Below are positions 1 through 8,172 of a stretch of DNA of 64,000 bases, piece after piece (within the stretch, counting starts at the first letter, position 1; each line of letters starts with the position of its first letter). The notes beneath the pieces were generated by a model that ran no database searches, was not told the origin of the DNA, and saw only the letters and a list, made by a program, of their open reading frames with translations. Position numbers and translations under genes: made by a program. Source of the stretch: Geoanaerobacter pelophilus (lineage in GTDB: Bacteria > Desulfobacterota > Desulfuromonadia > Geobacterales > DSM-12255); NCBI RefSeq assembly GCF_018476885.1, contig NZ_JAHCVJ010000002.1:1-64000 (forward strand), given 5' to 3'.

Positions 1-3000
1 TTCTTCTGGTTGGTGCCGAACCGTGAGGTGTTGCCGGTTGCTGAGGAGAAGTTGTACATGCTCCACGCTACAGTAACCGTACTGGAGTAACGGGACAGGA
101 TGCTGGTCTTGGCCTTGGGTGTGGCAAGACGGGCTTCCGGCGAGTACTTGTCGGTGGTGGATCCGGTAACGAACGGAGCAACTGCAGCGTTCCTGGTGCT
201 GTGACAGCTCAGGCACTGGTTGTTGATCTTGGCGATCTGCGCCCTGGTGCCGTTTGCGGTATAGGCGGTACCGGTTGATCCTTCAGTATAAGTTGTGCCA
301 GAAGGCCTGGCAGTGCCGTTCCAGATGACGAGATCGACCGGCTTGCCGGAAGTCTGGTCGTGATAGCTACTATTTATGCTGCCGTCACTGTTGGCTTCCC
401 AGTGACACTGATAACAGTCGGCGGTGGTGACCGGCCGGCCTTGGATATGGTGAGACTGGGCGGTGAACTGGCCGGCAGCGCCGATTCGTTTAGGTGCAGC
501 AGCCGGCACAGCGCCGGTATGGCAGCCGACACAATCGCCACCTTCAACAGAACCGTTGATATGCAGGCCAAGACCGGCAACAGTCAAGGTGCCGTTGGCA
601 TTGAAGTGCTTATGACAGTTACTGCAATTAGATGATGCAGGTGAAATGTTCTGGCTGGCAGTGTAGGCCGCATAAGCCGCTACGGCTGTATGAGCTGCGG
701 ACCGCGGTGGGAAGCCGTGACACGCTCCGCAATCAGCTGCAGTCGGGGCTGTCGCATGGTTTAAAGAAAGGAACGGCGTTGCCCAACGTGGGGCTTTGAC
801 TATTGCTGCCAACTTAGCACCAGTAGCCTTTTTGTTGGAAGCAAGAGTATCGCCATGGCAGTAGGTTGTTGCACAACTGTGTGTAGCCGAACTGTAAGTC
901 GCCTGAAGTGTTCCTGCAAGACCGCGTGCAAGGGAACCTGTTGGGAAGGTAACTTCAGCAACACCGTTCAAGTGACCAGAAGCCGTAACTGTAGCAGGTA
1001 CGACATGGCAATCTTTGCACGACGCAGAATGGCTAATACGGCTGCCGTTGGAGCTCAGGTGATTAAAGTGAGCGCCGACTTGGGTATCAGTGTTTGCAGT
1101 AACCTTAGGTATTGCCGTCGAATAAAACGGATTGCTATTTACTTGACCATGACATTTTTCGCAGACATTGCTGGAATAAGGGAAACCATTGACAGGAGCT
1201 GCGACTGATGCGCCCCAAGTCGGTTTACCAGAACCATGACAATTTGTCACATTGCAAGTACCATAATAACCTTTCGCAGGTTTGAACCCTGTTGAAGAGT
1301 ATTTGGAGTAGCCTGTCAAGCTAAGATCGATCTTCTGGTTAACATGAGTAGAGCCGGCGCTTCTAGGAACAGTGGATGTCCCTGTGTAACCTGATCCATG
1401 ACAGATGTCGCAGGTGTATTTCGCATTTCCAGTCTGATAAGCATGAGTGTAGTGGCTTCCAGATGTAGCGTTGGCGAATGTAGCCATATTGTTGTGGCAG
1501 CCGCCACAGTCAAGCACCGTGGTCCCCCACTTTGGCTGGCGGTAGATCGACGCCTTGGCGTTATCACTTTGGCCGTTGGAGTGACAGTAGCTGGTTCTGC
1601 AGGTTCCGTAGTACCCCTTAGCAGGCGCGAAGCCTGCAGCTGAGTACTTAGAGTAAACAGTGCTTGTTGTTTGCGTAGTATTCGAGAAATCCAGATTTAT
1701 TTTCTTGTTTACGTGAGTGGCAACGCTCACTGCTGATGTGGTATAGCCAGCTCCGTGGCAATAATTACAAGCATATGCATAGTCTTTAGCATGCCGTTGA
1801 TGATCGCCAGATGAAATAGTTGTAAAGGTGCTCATGTTCTGGTGGCAACCACCACAGGTAAGGGTCGTTGTTCCCCAGAGAGGCTTACGGTATGTAACTG
1901 AGGCTGAAGCATTCTGTCCCTGTGCGTTTGAGTGACAGTAGCTGTTATTGCAAGTACCGAAATAACCTTTAGCCGGAGCAAAACCTGCTGCAGAGTATTT
2001 GGAATATGCTGTATTGGGAGCAATGCCAGAAAAACTCAAATAAATGGACCGATTCACATGATTAGCAGTATTGACACTGGTTGCGGAATACCCTTTATGA
2101 CAGGTGCCACATTTGAAGTTGCCATTCGCAGCGTAGTCCTGAGCATGTCGCTTATGATCACCTGTTGCGGTAGCATCAGTAGACATATTTTTATGGCAAG
2201 ATCCACAAGTAACTGAAGCTGAATTACCCCATTGCACAGATGCAAAATCAGTTGAAGCCAGTGCGCCACCAGTTGCACTTTGAGCAGCGCTATGGCAGTA
2301 GATGTTAGTGCAGTTCCCGAAGCTTGTGCTCGGCGCTATCGTACCAGTAGACCCAGCAGCCCCAGTTCGATACTGAGGCGTAAACCCATTGACACCAATA
2401 AGCTTTGATCCGGTTGACAGCCGCCACTGGACGCTGGCATTGATATGTGAAAAATTCCCTGCTGACACTGTTGAATGGCACTTGCTACAGGAGAAACCAT
2501 AATTCCCAGCTGTAGTAGCCACATGCTGGATGTGGCTCCCAGTCTGTGGCGGATTTGCATTTGTTACAGCATGACAGGTACCACAGGCTGCATCTGTTGA
2601 ACCGCCTGTCCAACGCGGGTTGGTAGAACCATTAGCCCCGCTCCATGCACCGTGGCAATAGACATTACATGAATTACGAGCACCAGCTGCGGTGACAACA
2701 GCGGTAGCAGTATCCGTAGAGGCATAATTATAAGGAGCATTAAGAGAGGTACCACTGTAGCTTCCAAATGACCCGGCATTACTTACAGTAGATGAATAAT
2801 GACTCCAGTTCGACTTATTCAGCTTAAAGCCAATCTGTACAGTGTTACCGGGATGCCCGCCAGTAGTGTTATTGAAATGACAAATCGCACAACTCATCGC
2901 TTCAGTTGTTGCATGTACTGTGTGCGCTCCAAAACTGCCGAACCCAGTAGCCTGGCTGGAATTATTTATAGCCATACCACCTGAACCGGTAGTATTTGCA

Positions 3001-3530
3001 GCAGGTGGATTACCATGGCAGGAATTACAACTAGCTTTAAAACCAGCTGCATGAGCATGGCAAGCAGTGCAGTCTTTTCTATTATTAGAGTGGGAAGGGT
3101 TATTCTTTGTCGTAATCTTGCTGTTACTGTACTGATGGTATTTTGTTTTATGATGACAAACTTCACAAACATTTGTTGAACCATTTAAAGCATAGGACCG
3201 CTCGTCATTACCGAAAACACCTTGCGTGGTATTCAAGGATGCTGTCATCCTCGTGAAAATTACTGATCTTTTACCAATAGGGGTCGTTATATTCTCAAGG
3301 ACCCTTTTAACATTAGTTGTTGATGAAGAATGACACCATGAGCAATTCTTTGTGGTACCCCATGTCCCGTATGTAGCACTGGTGTTGTTGCTGTCATGCA
3401 TTATCGGGCTGTTAAGCGCATTAGAATCAGTAACATTTGTGAACATGATCACGCTAAAGGCGATCAGGAGAGGAAAAGAACTCCTCCATTTGTTCATGCC
3501 GAGAATTTTTTTTGCTATAACCTGTCCCAT
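1..3530 (-). CDS. Giant multihaem c-type cytochrome, C-terminus cut by window edge
   Basis: An open frame of 1,176 codons starts at the ATG at 3530 (GAGGT ribosome site just upstream) and runs off the left edge without a stop. I checked that haem motifs stay in one frame at several points along it (201, 855, 1581, 1932, 2292, 2652). A Sec signal peptide covers roughly residues 1-39. I count 26 haem motifs: 20 CX2CH, 5 CX4CH and one CX3CH. This mix is typical of the Geobacter CX4CH/CX2CH cytochromes (TIGR01904-like). The middle is built of modules of about 117 residues. It is the last of four giant cytochrome genes in tandem. An extracellular or periplasmic electron-transfer role is inferred from the family; no partner or substrate can be read from the sequence. 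Confidence 0.9.
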   Translation of the reverse strand, partial: MGQVIAKKILGMNKWRSSFPLLIAFSVIMFTNVTDSNALNSPIMHDSNNTSATYGTWGTTKNCSWCHSSSTTNVKRVLENITTPIGKRSVIFTRMTASLNTTQGVFGNDERSYALNGSTNVCEVCHHKTKYHQYSNSKITTKNNPSHSNNRKDCTACHAHAAGFKASCNSCHGNPPAANTTGSGGMAINNSSQATGFGSFGAHTVHATTEAMSCAICHFNNTTGGHPGNTVQIGFKLNKSNWSHYSSTVSNAGSFGSYSGTSLNAPYNYASTDTATAVVTAAGARNSCNVYCHGAWSGANGSTNPRWTGGSTDAACGTCHAVTNANPPQTGSHIQHVATTAGNYGFSCSKCHSTVSAGNFSHINASVQWRLSTGSKLIGVNGFTPQYRTGAAGSTGTIAPSTSFGNCTNIYCHSAAQSATGGALASTDFASVQWGNSASVTCGSCHKNMSTDATATGDHKRHAQDYAANGNFKCGTCHKGYSATSVNTANHVNRSIYLSFSGIAPNTAYSKYSAAGFAPAKGYFGTCNNSYCHSNAQGQNASASVTYRKPLWGTTTLTCGGCHQNMSTFTTISSGDHQRHAKDYAYACNYCHGAGYTTSAVSVATHVNKKINLDFSNTTQTTSTVYSKYSAAGFAPAKGYYGTCRTSYCHSNGQSDNAKASIYRQPKWGTTVLDCGGCHNNMATFANATSGSHYTHAYQTGNAKYTCDICHGSGYTGTSTVPRSAGSTHVNQKIDLSLTGYSKYSSTGFKPAKGYYGTCNVTNCHGSGKPTWGASVAAPVNGFPYSSNVCEKCHGQVNSNPFYSTAIPKVTANTDTQVGAHFNHLSSNGSRISHSASCKDCHVVPATVTASGHLNGVAEVTFPTGSLARGLAGTLQATYSSATHSCATTYCHGDTLASNKKATGAKLAAIVKAPRWATPFLSLNHATAPTAADCGACHGFPPRSAAHTAVAAYAAYTASQNISPASSNCSNCHKHFNANGTLTVAGLGLHINGSVEGGDCVGCHTGAVPAAAPKRIGAAGQFTAQSHHIQGRPVTTADCYQCHWEANSDGSINSSYHDQTSGKPVDLVIWNGTARPSGTTYTEGSTGTAYTANGTRAQIAKINNQCLSCHSTRNAAVAPFVTGSTTDKYSPEARLATPKAKTSILSRYSSTVTVAWSMYNFSSATGNTSRFGTNQK

Positions 3531-3587
3531 GGTGACCTCACCTCGTAAGAACTATGTATGAAATTAAAGGATATATGATCAGTAAAG

Positions 3588-3616
3588 GCGCTCCACCCAT
3601 ATATCGGGTGGAGCGC
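3588..3616 (-). terminator. GC-rich hairpin between two cytochrome genes
   Basis: An 11-bp perfect stem (GCGCTCCACCC and its complement) with a 7-nt loop lies just beyond the stop of the 35-haem gene. On the minus strand it is followed by only a weak T stretch. It may be a leaky terminator or an mRNA-stabilising hairpin that sets relative expression of the two cytochromes. Confidence 0.55.
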
Positions 3617-3625
3617 AGTTAGACT

Positions 3626-6600
3626 TTAGAGCTTACTGTGGCAAGCCTCACAGGTGAGGCTACCAGCATTCCAGGTTACAGGTTTGGCCATGTGGCATGC
3701 TACGTTGCTACATGTCTTAGTCCCGCCATTCCACATATTTGTTGTATCAAGGGCGGACTTCGCAATGTCATAAGCAGCTGCACCATTTTTGTAATTGCTG
3801 CCGTTTCGATTCCAGTACCCGCCCGCTGCAGTATAATCGGCAAATGCGGATGTCCTGAGCTGCGCTTTCGACCTGACCTGAATCGGATTGAAAGCCATTT
3901 CAAGCTTACCGTTAACATGCATCTTAAGACCGCGTGCATTGGTATCGGTGGCGTAAATTCTGCCAGCTTCCTTAGCATCATCAGAGTGACAAGTGGTACA
4001 CTTCGTGTTGTACTTATTCCTCGCAAATTCTGTCGTTACGAAGTGACAAATATTGCAGCTGATGGTCGTTGCCTGTGTTGCGTTGCCATGTGCAGATGAA
4101 CGTACAGAAGAGCTGTAGTTGCTCAGCTTGCCGCTTGTCCCGTTAAAGATATCATCGGAATGAATGCCGATAGCATGAGCAGAATGGGCACCAGTAGCTG
4201 GAGCGTTACCATGACATCTATTACAACGGTCTGCTCCATAAGTAGAACTCCACACCGTTGTTGTTATGTATGCAGTAGAGCCGTTACTATGGCAGTAGAT
4301 ATTAGCACAGGTTACAGAGTTAGTACCAACAGAACCACCGACAGTCGGGGTATATGTTGAAGTTGGGTTCTTGGATCTCATCGTGCCAGCCGCCGTATCA
4401 CTTGCCAGGATAACATCGATAGTCCCATTCAGGTGAGATGCAGAACCATAGGGGTGGCAGCTTGCACAACCAAAACTGTAGTTAGCCCATGCCGTACCAG
4501 ACAATGGGTCAGACCCTGCAGACCGGTTAGATGTGTAGTTGCTCAAAGGCTGGTAGGGCAAATTCTGCTGTGCCAGCAATGTAGTTGCATAAGTTCCACC
4601 AATATGACGAAGATGTGCACCGCCGAGATTTGGGTGGCAAGAAGCACAATTAAGCGTACCGGCAGACCAGGCAATCGGCTGATAAGAGCCTTTACCGTTG
4701 GAGTGGCACATCACGTTATTACAAACATTAGCGGTAAACGTGGACTTCCACGAAGAACTCATTGTAGCAAACTTAACGTCAGTACCATTCACATTATATG
4801 TACCGTTGATATGTGTTGTAGTTGCGGCCTTGAGTGCGGTAGTGCTCCCGGCGGCAACAGTATTAGAATGGCATTTATCGCATGTGATTGAAGAGAAGCT
4901 TAAATGCTTTGCATGCGGCTGGGACGAAACCGTATGGCAAGAAGCTGTACAGTTAAGGGCACCAGCACCAGATGTCCAGGCAATAGCTGAACCAAACACA
5001 CCCTTACCATTCGAATGGCAGTAAACATTGTTACAGTTACCGCCAGTATATCGAATGGAACCGCCTGCTCTGACGCCAGAGTAATCATGGAAGTTATTCA
5101 CATGCTTGGTCTTATCAGCTATTGATCGGGCAGGCTTTGCATTAACAGTCTTAGCGTGACAATCTACGCACCCAAAAGCAACAACGCCAGTGAACCCAGT
5201 TCTAGTGTTAGCAACATGCTGCAGGTGTGCACCTGAGAGCGAGCCAGAGGAAGTCTCATTGGCATGGCAACCAGCACAGCCCACTGCAGTTGTAAGGGCA
5301 CCTTCAGCCATCCCCCAAGTAGGGGCGATGAGAGCTGTACCACCCTTGCCATCGCTGTGACAGTAGGTTGTATTACATGAGGTGCTACCACCATTGGTCC
5401 AGGCAAATGCAGCACTATTATCCTGACCAGCTACTGTGGAATTGTAATTATACCATTTACGCCCAGTCGTTACAGAGTTGGCACTATAAAGGCCGAAATA
5501 TACTTCTGCCTTCCCAACAGAGCTTCTGGAGTTGGCCAGGTTAGAATGCTGTGCTGGTGTAGAGTGGCAAGCTGCACAGGTAAAGCGGTACTGCGTCGTT
5601 GAACTGAGATTGGCCGCAGCATCATTAAATGCAGAGAAAGTATCTGACTCATAGTGTTGCTTATGAGCTCCCTTTTTGCTCGCGGATGAAAAAGACCGGA
5701 ACGCAGCACCATGGCAAGAATCGCAGGCAATGACGGTGACACCCCACTGAGGGTTGCCGCCACCATGACATGCGGTATTGTTACAAGTTGTGCCTGTCCA
5801 GGTACCCCCGACTGCTGCCGAGAAGGTAACGTCACGATTACCGTCAACATGATGTGCCGTATAATCCTTAAATTTACCAACCACAGTAGAGCTTACCGTA
5901 TGGTCATGACATTTAGCGCATGTTGTTGAATTTGCGCCAGTGTTTACGTGCGTGGCATGGCTATTTTCCTTACCGGTGCCTGTAGTATAGTTTGGCTCAC
6001 CAGCAATGGAGTTGAATGCAGCGCCTTGAGCAGTTGTCTCATAACCATGACACCCTTTACAATCAAGAGTTGCACTGCCAGTCCAAAGCTTGCTGCCTGT
6101 CATATTCCTGAACTTAGGGGTCTTGGCACCAGAGCTATGGCAGTAGACATTCGCACATTGCGCTGCAGCAATAATTTTACCAGCCCGTGCCCCAGAGTAA
6201 TCCTTGAGCTTGTTAACGTGATACGCCTGAGCGGTAATAGTCGTATTATTTGCAAAGGTGTTAATGGTCTTCACATGGCAAGCAGCGCACTGCAAGCCTG
6301 TCCCAAGACCGAGAGAAGATCCGGCTGCAGCTGGGTCAATATGAATTCTGTGTTTATTGGTGCTAAGCACATTAGCGTGTGCCGCATCGCCACCGTGACA
6401 ACCACGACAGTCAAGCTGAGCGCCCCATTGTGGCTGGGTCACAACAGCTCCGTTACCGTTAGAGTGACAGTAAGTGTTGTTACAAGTACTGCTTGCATAA
6501 CCTGCAGTCCCGATGGGAGTATAAAATGATGTGTCAAAACTAACCTGAATGGTGCCATTCAGATGCTGACCTCCAGCAATAAGAGCTGTGCTGCTAGTTG

Positions 6601-8011
6601 CAGTACTGGAGTGGCAAATATTACACGTAAGCCCTTTGCCTTGGACGTGGATCACATGGTTGTTAGCCTGATTGGTACCAACACCAGTATTTGCATATAC
6701 TGGGCTAGATGATGTTCCTGCCGAGCCGTGACAACCAGTACAATCCAAGGCTACACCTGTGCCCCAAGCAACTGTTTGATATATGGGGGTACCGGATGCC
6801 TTTTTGTTACCGTTACTATGGCAGTACAGGTTCGCACAACTAGCGGGTGCGCTACCAGCAGCCTTAACAGACCCGGCTGCGGCGGTCAATGCGTCAGCTC
6901 CATTATAGAGTGGTGCGCCTGCATTAAGTGCAGCTTGAAACTTTACGTTTACATTCTTATCCACGTGATTTGCACGGGTTCCGGCAGTAATTGCACCTCC
7001 GCTTACAGTTGCGGCATGGCACGTTTCACAATTAATAACTACACCGGTCAATGTGCCATTTGCGATATGCTGCTTGTGACGGCCGGAACTAATCATATTA
7101 TATGCTGGAAGAGACGAAGAATCATAACCGTGACATTTATCGCAGGAAAGCACTCCAGTTGCCCATTGAGCGTTAGCTTTACCAGTGAATGGTGCAGAGC
7201 CTTTAATCCCGCTGCTGTGGCAGTAAAGATTAGAGCAGGAACCAAAGGTAGTCTTTGTCTGGCTCGGAAGATAATTAATGGTAGTCAGAGTCCCATTGTA
7301 TGATCCAGAAGCAACATTAGCAGCATCTCGGAGCGCTATATTCAGCACTCGATTGCCTGCACTTGTTGCATGAGCAAACTTGTTAGCTTCAGCAGTATGG
7401 TCAGCGTGGCACTTTATACACTTATCAGCGCCAGCGTAATAGTCATTGTGTTTTGTATGACTTCCATCAGCACCACCGGCATAACTATTACCTGCAACCC
7501 CAGCTGGTGGCATGCCATGACAATCATTGCAGTCATTTGTTGTAGCATTTGTATAAGAAAGAAGTGTTGTTGTGCCCCAAGTCGTAGTTGCCGACTCAAA
7601 GTGACAGTTTACATTGGCGCATGATCCAAGGACTGGAACAGAAGTCTGATTCTTAAACGTTGAAATCCCATTATAAAGAGCGCCAGCTTTAGGCGATCCG
7701 TTAATGCCATTTTTCAAACTAATCTGCCCATCCTGATGACTATTTGTATAATTAGTCATATTGTGACAGACATTACATGTTACTGGTGGTGCACCGGAAG
7801 AAAGGTGCGTCTGGTGGTTACCTTTAAAAGAACCGGTATTCGGGTCGCGTGAAGTAGAGTCGGCTGGCGGCATCCCGTGACAAGAACTGCAGGTCAGAGA
7901 GTATTGAGGTGCTGCATGGGCTACTCCCCCCAAAAACAAAGCAGTAATTAGTGAGACAAACCAGAGTATACTTGGTTTCGTTTTGCATCCCACCTTGAAA
8001 TCTCTTTCCAT
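3626..8011 (-). CDS. Giant 35-haem c-type cytochrome
   Basis: Predicted 1,461-residue exported cytochrome. The ATG at 8011 is chosen over one seven codons upstream because AAGGAG sits six bases before it. A signal peptide ends near AHA, and the mature protein begins with a CSSCH haem site followed by the CHG-x-PP signature of Geobacter CX4CH/CX2CH cytochromes. I count 35 haem motifs: 23 CX2CH, 11 CX4CH and one CX3CH (C-T-A-S-C-H, DNA 4934-4951). The first 120 residues or so are clearly paralogous to those of the 36-haem protein upstream. A promoter with TTGACA precedes it, so it may be its own transcription unit. Role inferred: long-range electron transfer in the periplasm or outside the cell. 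The OmcN/OmcO class of very high-haem cytochromes is the nearest named comparison, but no orthology is claimed. Confidence 0.93.
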   Translation of the reverse strand: MERDFKVGCKTKPSILWFVSLITALFLGGVAHAAPQYSLTCSSCHGMPPADSTSRDPNTGSFKGNHQTHLSSGAPPVTCNVCHNMTNYTNSHQDGQISLKNGINGSPKAGALYNGISTFKNQTSVPVLGSCANVNCHFESATTTWGTTTLLSYTNATTNDCNDCHGMPPAGVAGNSYAGGADGSHTKHNDYYAGADKCIKCHADHTAEANKFAHATSAGNRVLNIALRDAANVASGSYNGTLTTINYLPSQTKTTFGSCSNLYCHSSGIKGSAPFTGKANAQWATGVLSCDKCHGYDSSSLPAYNMISSGRHKQHIANGTLTGVVINCETCHAATVSGGAITAGTRANHVDKNVNVKFQAALNAGAPLYNGADALTAAAGSVKAAGSAPASCANLYCHSNGNKKASGTPIYQTVAWGTGVALDCTGCHGSAGTSSSPVYANTGVGTNQANNHVIHVQGKGLTCNICHSSTATSSTALIAGGQHLNGTIQVSFDTSFYTPIGTAGYASSTCNNTYCHSNGNGAVVTQPQWGAQLDCRGCHGGDAAHANVLSTNKHRIHIDPAAAGSSLGLGTGLQCAACHVKTINTFANNTTITAQAYHVNKLKDYSGARAGKIIAAAQCANVYCHSSGAKTPKFRNMTGSKLWTGSATLDCKGCHGYETTAQGAAFNSIAGEPNYTTGTGKENSHATHVNTGANSTTCAKCHDHTVSSTVVGKFKDYTAHHVDGNRDVTFSAAVGGTWTGTTCNNTACHGGGNPQWGVTVIACDSCHGAAFRSFSSASKKGAHKQHYESDTFSAFNDAAANLSSTTQYRFTCAACHSTPAQHSNLANSRSSVGKAEVYFGLYSANSVTTGRKWYNYNSTVAGQDNSAAFAWTNGGSTSCNTTYCHSDGKGGTALIAPTWGMAEGALTTAVGCAGCHANETSSGSLSGAHLQHVANTRTGFTGVVAFGCVDCHAKTVNAKPARSIADKTKHVNNFHDYSGVRAGGSIRYTGGNCNNVYCHSNGKGVFGSAIAWTSGAGALNCTASCHTVSSQPHAKHLSFSSITCDKCHSNTVAAGSTTALKAATTTHINGTYNVNGTDVKFATMSSSWKSTFTANVCNNVMCHSNGKGSYQPIAWSAGTLNCASCHPNLGGAHLRHIGGTYATTLLAQQNLPYQPLSNYTSNRSAGSDPLSGTAWANYSFGCASCHPYGSASHLNGTIDVILASDTAAGTMRSKNPTSTYTPTVGGSVGTNSVTCANIYCHSNGSTAYITTTVWSSTYGADRCNRCHGNAPATGAHSAHAIGIHSDDIFNGTSGKLSNYSSSVRSSAHGNATQATTISCNICHFVTTEFARNKYNTKCTTCHSDDAKEAGRIYATDTNARGLKMHVNGKLEMAFNPIQVRSKAQLRTSAFADYTAAGGYWNRNGSNYKNGAAAYDIAKSALDTTNMWNGGTKTCSNVACHMAKPVTWNAGSLTCEACHSKL

Positions 8012-8080
8012 TGCTAGCTCCTTATCGATCACTGGGAACAGGGTAACTCTTAAGAATTAAATGGTCCTATAAATGGACGT

Positions 8081-8110
8081 ATCTTAGCCTTACATCTATC
8101 CTATTGTCAA
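8081..8110 (-). promoter_or_regulatory. Sigma-70-like promoter of the 35-haem gene
   Basis: On the minus strand TTGACA (8105-8110) and TAAGAT (8081-8086) are separated by 18 bp. They lie upstream of the ATG at 8011 and downstream of the hairpin at 8129-8158. This is consistent with separate transcription of this gene. Confidence 0.55.
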
Positions 8111-8128
8111 CTTTGTTTTAGATAGGTG

Positions 8129-8158
8129 GTAGCGGCGACGGTAACCCGTCGCCGCTAC
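8129..8158 (-). terminator. Strong GC hairpin after the 36-haem gene
   Basis: A 13-bp perfect stem (GTAGCGGCGACGG and complement) closed by a TAAC loop lies 14 bp past the stop of the 36-haem gene. There is no long T-run after it on the minus strand, so it may act as a Rho-independent terminator only weakly, or protect the 3' end of the mRNA. Confidence 0.6.
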
Positions 8159-8172
8159 ACCATTAACGACAT

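Noticed and set aside
1-3530. Possible degraded pseudogene, because no complete frame ends inside the window here
   Set aside because: Haem motifs keep one frame from 3530 to the left edge; the gene is only cut by the window.
3588-8158. Terminal inverted repeats of a mobile element
   Set aside because: The two hairpins differ in sequence and flank a cytochrome gene, with no transposase or target duplication.
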